From CAVPWP01 sp963709395 (GTDB taxonomy: Bacteria > Pseudomonadota > Alphaproteobacteria > Rhodobacterales > Rhodobacteraceae): DNA of 64,000 nt. The position numbers were made by a program, and so were the translations under genes. The notes beneath the pieces were generated by a model, which saw only the letters and a program-made list of their open reading frames with translations, was not told where the DNA came from and searched no databases. Positions 44,764 to 53,985 of the stretch are shown one piece after another. Each line of letters opens with the position of its first letter. The first letter of the stretch is position 1. Where the stretch lies: the NCBI GenBank assembly GCA_963709395.1, contig CAVPWP010000020.1, positions 372,001 through 436,000 of the forward strand, given 5' to 3'.

Positions 44764-46461
44764 TCACTGCACAAGATAGGGGCGCCCCCCCGCCCGCGCG
44801 GCGGCGCCGGTCTCGATGACCGAGTGGAAATCTCCCACAAGATAGGGATTCATCCCGAGGTTCTTCAGATCCTGCAGAAAGGTATCGAAGCCGCCAAGGT
44901 CGGTCATCCGCGGCGCTTCCGCGAGGTGTTGCCCTTGCGGGGCCCCGATATCCTCGATGGCGTGCTGCAAGACCTCGAGCGGTTGTTCGAGCATTTCGGC
45001 AAGGGTCAGGATCCGCACGCGCGCGCGCGTATCCATCCTGCGCAGAAGGGCGGCGAAGGCCGCCTCGCGCCGCTGAAGCCGGGCCGCCTCGGTGCGGGCG
45101 GCCCGTGCGTCGGGGGTGGTGCGGAAAAGATCAAGCGCCCAGGCTCCGGTGACCAGCGTGATATGCGCATTGGGGTCTTCGGCCAGGAACGGCGCGATCT
45201 CCTGTCGGTCGGCGGGTCCGAACTGGAAGGCCTGCCTCTCGCCGCGGGTGTTCCAGACGAGATTTCGCAGAAAAGCCGCCGGGTCATAGTCGCGCAGGGC
45301 GGCCGTGTCGGACAGCGCCCCGGAATACACCCGCTGGTCATCCGCGAACATGGCGCGTTCGGGGGCGAAAAGATGCCCATGAACCCGCATCTCGGTCAGG
45401 GTTTCGATCCAGGCGGCGACATCGGGAAACACCGAGTCGACCCCCGAAAAGACGGAATATGGTGCCGCCGTCCGTTCCACCACCCGGCGCAGGTCGGGGA
45501 AGCGGCCGGGCATGCAAAGGCCGGGCCGGCCGCGGGTGCGACGTTGGACGGCGCGTGTGAAGATCCGGTCGATCTGCGCGGGGTTCGGTTCGGCCGTATT
45601 CACCGCAGGCACGGGTTCGGTCAGGAAGGCGCGATAAAGCCCGTCGGCCCCCGCCCAGATCTTGCGCGCCACGAAGCAGTCCGACCGCCGCAGAAGCTGA
45701 AGGTGATCGTCGAAGAAGATGTGCGGCCGCCCTTGAAAATCGAACTTCGCCAGCGTCAGCGACCGGCTTTCGATCCTGCCCGAATGCATCCGGGCAACCG
45801 TCTGGAAATAGCTTTCATCGGGAATCCAAACTCGCCGGAAGAAGCGCTCGATCTCGGCCCGCCGCGGATCGCGAAGGATCGCCAGCAGGGTTCTGCGGCT
45901 CAGGCACCACCATTGGGACCCGAGGTGGGGTGCAAGACCCGCGGGCATGCGGCGGCGATAGCCCAGCGCACGCTGCACCTCGACGAACCGATCGAAGAGG
46001 AAGCGTTGGCTTTTCCATGCGAAGGGGAAGGACAGCGTGAACCGTTCGGTATCAAGCCCGCCGACCGTCCACGGGACCTCGTCGATGGTGACGCTTTCGA
46101 TGAAATCGGTGCCCTCGTGCCGGTCGAGATACCGGGTGAATTCCTCGACCGGACGCAGGGGCAGACAGCTGCCCGAGGCAAGAAAGACGTGGCCTGCATG
46201 GGGAAAATCACGAAGCGCCATCTCTGCGGCGGCCTGAGAGGCCGCGACCAGCGCCCAGGTGCCCCAGTGACAGCGGAACCGCGGGCTGTAGCGAATGGTG
46301 TCGAGGTCCGCGAGCTGCTCCTGAAAGGCCGCGAGCCTGTCGTCCGACACGCAGCGGTCGACGTGGATGACCACCGGGCAGCCATGTTCGGCCCAATGGC
46401 GCGCCACCTGGGCCGCCCGGTCGAGCGCATCATGCACCAGCATGGCGATGACCACGCTCAC
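44764..46461 (-). CDS. GT14-type (core-2/I-branching-like) glycosyltransferase with extra C-terminal domain
   Basis: The first 280 residues are a branching N-acetylglucosaminyltransferase-like domain: IAMLVHDALDRAAQVARHW, HGCPVVIHVD, LASGSCLPLRPVEEF and LGSQWWCLSRRTL with PDESYFQT. The remaining about 280 residues have no clear relation to it and probably match a Rhodobacterales domain of unknown function. The GTG at 46461 overlaps the preceding gene's stop (GTGA). At 565 residues it likely adds a branch sugar to a surface glycan. Confidence 0.82.
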   Translation of the reverse strand: MSVVIAMLVHDALDRAAQVARHWAEHGCPVVIHVDRCVSDDRLAAFQEQLADLDTIRYSPRFRCHWGTWALVAASQAAAEMALRDFPHAGHVFLASGSCLPLRPVEEFTRYLDRHEGTDFIESVTIDEVPWTVGGLDTERFTLSFPFAWKSQRFLFDRFVEVQRALGYRRRMPAGLAPHLGSQWWCLSRRTLLAILRDPRRAEIERFFRRVWIPDESYFQTVARMHSGRIESRSLTLAKFDFQGRPHIFFDDHLQLLRRSDCFVARKIWAGADGLYRAFLTEPVPAVNTAEPNPAQIDRIFTRAVQRRTRGRPGLCMPGRFPDLRRVVERTAAPYSVFSGVDSVFPDVAAWIETLTEMRVHGHLFAPERAMFADDQRVYSGALSDTAALRDYDPAAFLRNLVWNTRGERQAFQFGPADRQEIAPFLAEDPNAHITLVTGAWALDLFRTTPDARAARTEAARLQRREAAFAALLRRMDTRARVRILTLAEMLEQPLEVLQHAIEDIGAPQGQHLAEAPRMTDLGGFDTFLQDLKNLGMNPYLVGDFHSVIETGAAARAGGRPYLVQ

Positions 46462-47468
46462 GCCCAGTTCCCCTTGGACATGAGGCCCAGAATCTCGAGC
46501 TGCCGCCAGTTCACGTAGCGTTCCGACCAGGCGCACCACAGCGACAGGCCAGCCTTCGCGTGGCTGTGATAGGCGGCGTATTCCCGGCTGGTCGCGAAAT
46601 GTTCCTTGCGATGCAACTCCTCCTGCGCCTTGGCGGCGAAGCCTTCGAGGAATTTCGCGTGGAGAAGGCAACCGCTGGTCTTCTCGCCCCCCGCCTCGTC
46701 GTAGACCAGGTTCAGACCGCGCGGGAGAAGCATGTGTGTCGAGCTTGCGTAGCTGTAGCGGCGGTTCCACTTCACCAGCGGAATCTTGTTCAGGGCCGGC
46801 GCCTCTTCGGGCCTGTCGGCGAAGAAGACCCGCGCGCGCGGACCGCCCTGGATCCACAGGTGCCGGAACAGCGGATGGCGCGACATGACGTAGTTGCCGG
46901 GATCGAACCAGCAAGCGACCTCGAACGGGTTCTGGCCTTCGGCGCACTGCGCGGTGTCGATATCGCCCTCGGGATACATGTCGATCATCATCGTCCCGAA
47001 GGACTTGACCCCCGACGCGTCGAGCCAGTCGGTCAGGGCAACGATCGGTCGCGTGTCGCAGAACGGATAGACCAGGAATTCATCCAGATCGACCGTCAGG
47101 GTCCAATGGCCATGGGCATGCACGCGCTTGAGCCAGTTCAGCCAGTCCATCCCATAGCGTGCACGGCGATAGCTTGCCTCGGTCACCCAAAGCGTCACGT
47201 CGGGCTGCGCCTCGAGGTAGCTTTGCGACCCGTCGTCCGACCCGTTGTCGACCATGAAGAAATGCCCGACCCCGAGCTTGCGGTAATATTCGAGGAAATA
47301 GGGTAGACGCATCCGTTCATTGCGCAGGGTCGCGAAGAGGAGAACGTCCCGTCGACCGATGGCCGCTGTGCGGTCCCTGACCTGGGTCAGATCCGACGAC
47401 CGGCGCCACGCGCGATAGCGCCAGCGCTTTCGCTTGAGACGCAATCGATATGTGGTCGCAATGCCCAA
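46458..47468 (-). CDS. GT2/GT92-like glycosyltransferase
   Basis: The GT-A-type region has LLFATLRNERMRLPYFLEYYRKLGV, VDNGSDDGS and the metal-binding WTLTVDLDEFLVYP. That is the DUF23/GT92 pattern. The start is uncertain: no good ATG exists after the neighbour's stop, and TTG codons at 47468 and 47444 are plausible. The chosen one gives about 336 residues. Its end overlaps the GT14 start. The acceptor is not known; context implies a surface polysaccharide. Confidence 0.75.
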   Translation of the reverse strand: MGIATTYRLRLKRKRWRYRAWRRSSDLTQVRDRTAAIGRRDVLLFATLRNERMRLPYFLEYYRKLGVGHFFMVDNGSDDGSQSYLEAQPDVTLWVTEASYRRARYGMDWLNWLKRVHAHGHWTLTVDLDEFLVYPFCDTRPIVALTDWLDASGVKSFGTMMIDMYPEGDIDTAQCAEGQNPFEVACWFDPGNYVMSRHPLFRHLWIQGGPRARVFFADRPEEAPALNKIPLVKWNRRYSYASSTHMLLPRGLNLVYDEAGGEKTSGCLLHAKFLEGFAAKAQEELHRKEHFATSREYAAYHSHAKAGLSLWCAWSERYVNWRQLEILGLMSKGNWA

Positions 47469-47497
47469 TCGGCACCCCCGCAGCTTCCGCGTGCCGG

Positions 47498-48742
47498 CTA
47501 GCAGGTCATGGTTAAGGCAAGCTTGAAATGCGCCTCCCAGGTCGGCGGAACGTAGTCCGCACATCGATCCTTGGGGGTGCCCTGCCCGGCCCCGTCGATC
47601 CCCGCCAGTTCAAGCACGGCGTTGCGCCATTGGTACAGATCGCCGGGGTCTGCGTAAATGGCCGCGTTACCAAGGGACTCGCGATAGACGGGCAGAGGCG
47701 CGCAGACAGCCGGCGTGCCCAGCGCCAGCGCCTCGTGCGGCGGCAGGCCAAAGCCCTCGGCCAGGCTCGGCTGCAAGAGACCGGCGGCCCCGGCAATAAG
47801 GGCCGCAAGCGGTCCGTCGGCAAGGCCGCCGAGTTCGAGAACGGTGCCGCCGCGCGACGGCAGGGCGTCGAGCCGCGCGAAGACCTCGTCGTTCTTCCAG
47901 CCACGACGCCCGACAATACACAGCCGGGGGATCTGTGCCTCGGGCAAAGTCCGGTGCAGATTCTCCCAGAGATCCAGAAGCAGCGCATGGTTCTTGCGCG
48001 GCTCGATCGTGCCTAGGCAGACGAACCATGGACGATCGGTCGGAACGTCTGGCGTTTCCGGCTCTTGATCAGGCCGCCGGATTTCAATCCCCAGCGGTGC
48101 GGTCGTCACCGGGGGCACCCGTCCGAAAGCGGCGAAGTGCCGGGCCACATCCCCGGCTACCGCACGGGACGGGGTGATGATCTGGCTGGCATGACGGGCG
48201 GCGGTCCCCATGCGCCGCCGAAAGACCTCGGCTGTCCCGTCGCGCTGAAGCGCTGGGTGGTCGAGTGGGATCGTGTCGTGGACCAGCACGATCGAACGTG
48301 CGTCCTGAACGCTCGCGAGCGCGCCAAAGACCTGGTCGTCGAGGTTGGTGTGGCCCACGTTCAGGTAGACCGTCCCCGATGGAAGCCGGCGCGCAAGAGC
48401 CGCGCTCAGGGCCGACGCGGTCAGCACGTCGACGGCAAGGGCGCGGGTCGCCGCCTCGGCCGCCGGCACCGGCCCTGTACGGCGCAACAGCCGGTCCCGC
48501 AATCGCGGGGGGGGCCATGGGCCGCCAACCAGCAACCTTTCCTCGAGACGGGCCATCCCCGCGCGGTCGAGAATGGCGAAACGCCGACCGGATCTGACGA
48601 GGGCGTGAACCGAACCATCGAAATCGCGAAGGAGATGTCGAAGATAGGCGCGCTCGACCCGGTCGATCCCCGTGGGATGGGCGAAAGCCGCGCGGCGAAC
48701 CAACCGCGTTAGATCAAGAAGATATCCCGTGGCACCAGACAT
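47498..48742 (-). CDS. GT1/GT4-type glycosyltransferase
   Basis: A GT-B enzyme: FVCLGTIEPRKNHALLLDLWE begins the C-terminal donor domain, with LQPSLAEGFGLPPHEALALGTPAVC carrying the EGFGLP-type nucleotide-sugar site. The N-terminal acceptor domain includes TGIDRVERAYLRHLL. The start is ATG 48742; a GTG six bases upstream is also possible. It has about 414 residues. It lies between galU and the GT92-like gene on the same strand. Confidence 0.88.
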   Translation of the reverse strand: MSGATGYLLDLTRLVRRAAFAHPTGIDRVERAYLRHLLRDFDGSVHALVRSGRRFAILDRAGMARLEERLLVGGPWPPPRLRDRLLRRTGPVPAAEAATRALAVDVLTASALSAALARRLPSGTVYLNVGHTNLDDQVFGALASVQDARSIVLVHDTIPLDHPALQRDGTAEVFRRRMGTAARHASQIITPSRAVAGDVARHFAAFGRVPPVTTAPLGIEIRRPDQEPETPDVPTDRPWFVCLGTIEPRKNHALLLDLWENLHRTLPEAQIPRLCIVGRRGWKNDEVFARLDALPSRGGTVLELGGLADGPLAALIAGAAGLLQPSLAEGFGLPPHEALALGTPAVCAPLPVYRESLGNAAIYADPGDLYQWRNAVLELAGIDGAGQGTPKDRCADYVPPTWEAHFKLALTMTC

Positions 48743-48774
48743 GCCCACGACCTAGTGGGCGGCGCTGCCGCTGT

Positions 48775-49668
48775 CTATTGCGCGACGTTGCGGTAAGCCA
48801 TCAGGTCCTGGAGATACTGCATGAGATCATCGCGCAGGTCGTCGCGCGCCAGGGCAAAGGCCACGGTGGCCTGCAGAAAGCCGGACTTCGATCCGCAATC
48901 GAACCGGGTGCCCCGGAACCGCAGACCATGCACCGGGCGGCCTGCCTCGATTTCTTCGGCGATGGCGTCGGTCAGCTGAATCTCCCCCCCGGCCCCCGCC
49001 TTCTTGCGGTTGAGGTTGTCCAGAACGTCCGGCGTCAGGATGTAGCGCCCGATGACCGCAAGGGTCGACGGCGCCGTGGCCGGATCCGGCTTTTCGACCA
49101 TCCCCTTTACCCGGACAAGATTGCCGGTCTCGTCGGCCACATCCAGTACGCCGTATGACGATGTTTTCGCACGAGGCACTTCCATCGCGGCGACCATGCA
49201 CCCGCCGGTCTCCTGGTAGACCTCGATCATCTGCTTGAGGCAGGGCTTCTCCGCGGCAATGACGTCATCGGGCAGGATCACCGCGAAGGGTTCATTGCCG
49301 ATCAGACGCCGCGCGCACCACACCGCATGGCCCAGGCCCAGCGCAAGATGCTGGCGGACGTAAGCGATCGCGCCCGATTCCATGTTGGTGGATTCGAGAA
49401 TGTCGAGCAGATCGGTCTTGTTGGCCTTGCGCAGGGCGGATTCGAGTTCGGGGGCCGTGTCGAAATAGTTCTCGAGCGCGGACTTTCCGCGCGAGGTGAC
49501 GAAGATGAACTCGGTGATCCCCGCCGCGCGCGCTTCGTCGATCGCATATTGAATCAGCGGCCGGTCGACCAGTGTCAGGATTTCCTTGGGGATCGACTTC
49601 GTCGCCGGAAGGAAGCGGGTTCCAAGACCCGCAACCGGAAATACAGCCTTGGTCACCGTGTTACTCAT
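48775..49668 (-). CDS. galU: UTP-glucose-1-phosphate uridylyltransferase GalU
   Basis: GalU makes UDP-glucose for polysaccharides and LPS. Motifs: AVFPVAGLGTRFLPATKSIPKEIL at the N-terminus, here in two parts FPVAGLGTRFLP and ATKSIPKE; LPDDVI, the Mg-binding Asp; and MVEKPDP downstream. It has 297 residues. It heads a minus-strand set that runs through three glycosyltransferases to the sulfotransferase. Confidence 0.95.
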   Translation of the reverse strand: MSNTVTKAVFPVAGLGTRFLPATKSIPKEILTLVDRPLIQYAIDEARAAGITEFIFVTSRGKSALENYFDTAPELESALRKANKTDLLDILESTNMESGAIAYVRQHLALGLGHAVWCARRLIGNEPFAVILPDDVIAAEKPCLKQMIEVYQETGGCMVAAMEVPRAKTSSYGVLDVADETGNLVRVKGMVEKPDPATAPSTLAVIGRYILTPDVLDNLNRKKAGAGGEIQLTDAIAEEIEAGRPVHGLRFRGTRFDCGSKSGFLQATVAFALARDDLRDDLMQYLQDLMAYRNVAQ

Positions 49669-49724
49669 GTTTCAATTTCCTATCACCAATCCCGCGCGAT
49701 TACATCAACGGCTTTGCCAACAGG

Positions 49725-51017
49725 TCAAGACGGCGCCGGAGGCGCAGCATGACCCTGACACACTATCGATGGGAGATGTGACCGGATTATGGTCTCTGCC
49801 GGCCTTCTGCGCGTTTCGATGTCGGACCACTCTCCCCGGACGCGACCATCGAACCGACATACACGCAGAACGGGGTCTGTGCGCCGCGACCGTCCCAGTG
49901 TCCCTCCGGTCTGAACCCAGTAGCCCGCCGGCTCGAATCGGCGGCGATGATAGAGCGTGGTCGGGGTGAACAGCATCAGCGTGACGATATGGCCATCTCT
50001 GGCCAGACCTTCGGCCCTGTCCGACAGCTCCCGGGCCTTCCAGGGACGCCCGGCGACGAGGTGGCATTCTGCCGTCGTCCGGCAATCCGGGGAAGCGTGA
50101 GAAGGCAGGCGGTTCACCGGGCCTGACATGGCGCCCGAACTCCGCGCGTCGTCCCTCTCCGATGCCCTGGTCGAAGCCGTCAAGAAGCCTGCGCACATCG
50201 CGAGGTTCGCAACTGCCAAGGACCATGTGCCGCAGAAGCCGGCGCCGCTCTTCAGTGCGAAAGATCTCCTCGATCGCGGCGGACTGCTCCGGGTCGCCGT
50301 GCTTGCGCAGGAAGATCGCGAGACTGCGCCCGATCTCGACAAGGGAGGTCGGGCGGCGGCAGGCGGTGCGGCGCGCAGAGGCGGCGAAATCGTGCTGCAC
50401 TTCGGCCAGGGGCACGAACACCGGAACGTGCCCGGCGGCGGCAAGACGCAGGCTGAGATCGGTATCCTCGAGGTAGAATCGGAACGCCTCGTCGAAGCCG
50501 CCGAGACCGCGCAACACATCCCGGCGCACGGCCATGTTGGTGCCCACGAGCTTGGGCACGAAGCCCGGGGGCGGCGCGCCGCCGCCGGGTCCGGGGTCGC
50601 GGGTGAACCCGTACCTGTCGACCACGGGCGTATAGGACTGAAAGCTGATTCCGTTGCGTCCGCGCACGGCGCCCACTGCGGCCGGGGCCCCGCCTTTCGA
50701 TCGAACGCCCGCGCCAGATGTGCCAGCCAAGTCGGCTCGGGAACCGCATCGTCGTCGAGAAATGCAACGACCTCGCCCGCCGATGCGGCAAGCCCAAGGT
50801 TGCGCGCCTTCGAAAGATGCGGCTCGTCGAAGCGCCGGAGCTTGATCGCGGACAGGCAACGATGCCCCTCAAGCGCGTCCGCTCCGGCGCTGTCCGCCAC
50901 CACGACGACCTCGAACCGGGGATGAGACTGGTAGCCCAGCGCGGTCAGACAACGCCTCAGATGCGCGGGTCGACCGTGACTGGCAACGACGACGCTGATC
51001 GGCGGTGCGGCTGTCAA
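49725..51017 (-). pseudogene. GT2 family glycosyltransferase with two compensating frame breaks
   Basis: The start is TTG 51017, overlapping the cysQ stop. Frame one reads PPISVVVASHGRPAHLRRCL and VVAFLDDDAVPEPTWLAHLA. A base seems missing in a G run at about 50688-50691. The next frame gives VGAVRGRNGISFQSYTPVV and VGTNMAVRRDVLRGLGGFDE, then FYLEDTDLSLRLAAAGH. A surplus base at about 50070 returns the frame to HLVAGRPWKARELSDRAEGLA and a stop at 49725. The corrected length is 430 residues. It is a GT-A enzyme of unknown acceptor. The two breaks make this the least certain call here. Confidence 0.75.
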
Positions 51018-51816
51018 TCGGCGGGAACCAGCGCCACGCCCGGGGCGTGGGCGATAAAGAACGGGTTCTCGTAGCCCGGCTTGCCGTAGGTCAGCGGAGC
51101 ATGCGTGTCGAAGCGGACGACATGGCCGCCGGCGGCCCGCAGCACCGCATCTCCCGCCGCTGTGTCCCATTCCATCGTCCGGCCCAGCCGGGGGTAAAGC
51201 GCCGCCTCGCCCGTCGCGACAAGGCAGAACTTGAGCGAGGATCCCGCGCTCTTGAACTCGCTGACCGGATAGCGCGCGATATAGGCGTCGGTGGCCGCAT
51301 CCCTGTGCGACTTGGACGCAACGACCGACAGGCCGTCTGCATTCGGGAACGGCCACCGAGATGGGGCGGACGAGGTCCGGGATGGTCTGCCTTATGCGGA
51401 CCCTCCTCCTCGACCGCACCGCCCGTCGGGTCTGTGTAGAAAAGCCGCCCGCGCGCCGGGGCGTAGACGACCCCGAGGACAGGCACCCCGTCACGGACCA
51501 ATGCGATGTTCACGGTGAAATCGCCCCGCTTCTGGATAAACTCCTTCGTTCCATCCAGAGGATCGACGATGAAGAATTCGGAGGCCCGCGTCGCGTGCGA
51601 CCCGGCCTTTTCTTCGGTGACCACCGGAATGTCGGGGAAGGCTTCGGCAAGGCCGGCCCAGATCACCGCGTCGGCGGCATGGTCCGCCTCGGTCACGGGG
51701 CTTGAATCCGCCTTGGCCTCGACTGCAACGGTATCGGCCGCATAGACCTCCATGATCCGCTCCCCGGCCTCGATGGCGAGGCGCCGCAGGATCGGCATGA
51801 TCGTGTCACTGGTCAT
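51014..51816 (-). pseudogene. cysQ: 3'(2'),5'-bisphosphate nucleotidase CysQ, two +1 frameshifts 50 bases apart
   Basis: CysQ hydrolyses PAP, the by-product of PAPS-dependent sulfotransfer and sulfate reduction. Frame one: MTSDTIMPILRR, then VVTEEKAG, DPLDGTKEFIQK and PVLGVVYAPARGRLFY. Surplus bases at about 51396 and 51344 break it. The short middle frame reads IRQTIPDLVRPISVAVP, and the last frame NADGLSVVASKSHRD, SAGSSLKFCLVATGEAALYP and TMEWDTAAGDAVLRAAGG, ending at 51014. The corrected length is 266 residues. The metal-binding set EE, DPLDG and WDTAAGD is complete. It overlaps the GT2 start. Confidence 0.88.
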
Positions 51817-51937
51817 GAAGCAGGGCCTTTGCGGTGTTTGAATCCCGTCGTCTTTGCCATATCGTCGCCGGCAATGAAATGAAAAGGCGTCCCGTTGCAG
51901 ACTGGCAGCGGGCTCCCCCTGCAACGAGGCCAAATCG

Positions 51938-52759
51938 GTGTTCACCCCACGGCGCAGCCAGACGATGATCGGATCGGCGTATAACATCGCCGAACTGATC
52001 TATCACAACACGGCCCGATCGGTGCGCAAGGGGCACGCAAACGCCTTCATCAGCCTCTTCAACAACATTCTTCAGTCCCTGATCCTTGTCGGCGTCTTCT
52101 ATCTGATGTTCGACATCCTGGGCATGCGGGGCAGCGCCATTCGCGGGGATTTCCTGCTCTTCGTGATGAGCGGGATCTTCCTCTTCATGACTCACACCAA
52201 GACCATGGGGGCGGTCGTGGCATCCGAGGGTCCGGCCTCGCCCATGATGAACCACCTGCCGATGAACACGGCGATCGCCATCGCATCGGCGGCGCTGGGC
52301 GCGCTTTATATCCAGACGCTGTCGGTGATCCTGATCCTGGGGATCTACGACCTCGGCTGGGGCCCGATCACGATCTACGAGCCCGCGCCCGCCTTCGGAA
52401 TGCTGCTTCTGGCGTGGTTTTCCGGTGTGTCCGTCGGTCTTGTCTTTCTGGCTCTGAAACCGTGGTTTCCGGGCTTCGTCCAGATCGGGTCGAGCATCTA
52501 CTCGCGGATGAACATGATCGCATCTGGCAAGATGTTCGTCGCCAACGTCCTACCGGCGCACATGCTGGCTTTGTTCGACTGGAACCCGCTGTTTCACATC
52601 ATCGATCAGGCGCGCGGGTTCATGTTCGTGAACTACAACCCGCACTACAGTTCATGGCATTACGCGCTCTACGTCTCGATCGCGCTGACGATGATCGGGC
52701 TGATGGGCGAATTCTACACACGCCGGCATGCCTCGCTCAGCTGGCAGGCGCGGCGCTGA
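51938..52759 (+). CDS. ABC-2 type polysaccharide export permease (KpsM-like)
   Basis: About six hydrophobic segments over 273 residues, starting after a cytoplasmic N-terminus with ELIYHNTARSVRKGHANAFISLFNN, match ABC-2 permeases that export capsule or O-antigen. The start is GTG at 51938. No ATPase partner is in the window, so it may be part of a split operon or use one elsewhere. It is divergent from cysQ and follows the glycan block, fitting export of its product. Confidence 0.82.
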   Translation: MFTPRRSQTMIGSAYNIAELIYHNTARSVRKGHANAFISLFNNILQSLILVGVFYLMFDILGMRGSAIRGDFLLFVMSGIFLFMTHTKTMGAVVASEGPASPMMNHLPMNTAIAIASAALGALYIQTLSVILILGIYDLGWGPITIYEPAPAFGMLLLAWFSGVSVGLVFLALKPWFPGFVQIGSSIYSRMNMIASGKMFVANVLPAHMLALFDWNPLFHIIDQARGFMFVNYNPHYSSWHYALYVSIALTMIGLMGEFYTRRHASLSWQARR

Positions 52760-52802
52760 AGCGCGCCGCACCGCCGGAAACCGGTCGGAAGTCAGCCCAC
52801 GC

Positions 52803-53924
52803 TCAGAAGGCGTAGCGCAGGGTCGCAGCCAGGGCGCCGCCGCCCGGAACTTCGTCGTGGCGCACACCGATGACGGTCCCACCGCTCAGGAGAACGCGGC
52901 CGGCGATCTCGTCGATGACCCCGTAGCTGTCTGCCCCCTCGGCCTCGGAGAAGGTCACCTCGCCGGTCGTCTCGTCGACATGGCCGGGCATGACCGTGTC
53001 GATATCGGCGATCAGCGTGTCGACCGCGCCGAACGTCGCGGCGCGCGCAAGTGTGGCGATGTCGCCCGACGCCCGGCCGGCATTCTCACGCTCGCCATAG
53101 AGGTCGGCGAACTCGGCGATGCGGGCCGCATGCAGGGCGTCGACGATCGGCCGCGCCTCGCGGGCAAGATCGAGCGCGGACATGTGCGTGGGGCTGTTCG
53201 TGATCCCGTGTTCCGCGAAAAAGGGATAGGTCGAGACCGACCGGAAGATCGGTGCGATCGGATTTGTCGCGGCGAGGATCAGCGGCTCGTGCCGCCCGGC
53301 AAGGACGGGACGAAGCGCATCGTCGACCTTGCGCGCATACTGGCGCAGACGCACCGCCTCTCCTTCTCCACCCTGAAGACGGCCGCGGGCCGATCGGCTG
53401 CCGACGTTCGACCGGCCGGTGGCCGAGGCCGCATCGGAGGGCATTCCGGGCACCTTGATCTCTTGCGGCTCCATATCGCTGAAGACTTCCACAAGACGCA
53501 CGCCGTTTTCCTCCAGAGCAAGGACGAAGGCATGGTCGGGCTGGCTGGACAAACGGTAAAGCGGCTTGAGGTGAAAGCGGTCCGACACATGCACGCTGGC
53601 CGACAGGTGGGTCGGAAGCCGATAGGTGCGCACCCGGTCGGGCATCGCGAAAACCGCCAGTGACCGCGCCTGATGCGCCCAGAAATCATCGTCGTCCTCA
53701 AAGGCGGCAAGCTGCTCTTCCAGCGCCGCACGCACGCGCTTGTCGATGCCGGCGGCTTCAAGCTGGCCAAGCGCCTCGCGCGCGAGGTTGCCGAACTCGA
53801 TAACCGAAGTGCCGATGTTCTGGGTCAGGTTGGTCGTGGGCAGGTAGATCGACACACAGGCATCCGCCCGTGTCCTGACCAGTTTGGCAAGCTCCGACGG
53901 GGTCGGGATATCGACGTAAAGCAT
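52803..53924 (-). CDS. Bacterial archaeo-eukaryotic release factor-like (baeRF) family protein
   Basis: The 373-residue protein begins MLYVDIPTPSELAKLVRTR, with AAAGGAGC before the ATG at 53924. An N-terminal domain (VSIYLPTTNLTQNIGTSVIEFGNL), a middle HVSDRFHLKPLYRLS/AFVLALEENGVRLVEVF and a C-terminal DEIAGRVLLSGGTVIGVRHDEVPGGGALAATLRYAF, here split as ILLSGG-like and PGGGALAATLRY, fit the baeRF families related to eRF1. These are proposed ribosome-linked stress factors; function is not established. Convergent with the permease. Confidence 0.65.
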   Translation of the reverse strand: MLYVDIPTPSELAKLVRTRADACVSIYLPTTNLTQNIGTSVIEFGNLAREALGQLEAAGIDKRVRAALEEQLAAFEDDDDFWAHQARSLAVFAMPDRVRTYRLPTHLSASVHVSDRFHLKPLYRLSSQPDHAFVLALEENGVRLVEVFSDMEPQEIKVPGMPSDAASATGRSNVGSRSARGRLQGGEGEAVRLRQYARKVDDALRPVLAGRHEPLILAATNPIAPIFRSVSTYPFFAEHGITNSPTHMSALDLAREARPIVDALHAARIAEFADLYGERENAGRASGDIATLARAATFGAVDTLIADIDTVMPGHVDETTGEVTFSEAEGADSYGVIDEIAGRVLLSGGTVIGVRHDEVPGGGALAATLRYAF

Positions 53925-53985
53925 GCAATGCTCCTTTCGGGGGGTTCGTGGACATTCGGCGCGACCTAGGCGTGATCTGCGAAGA

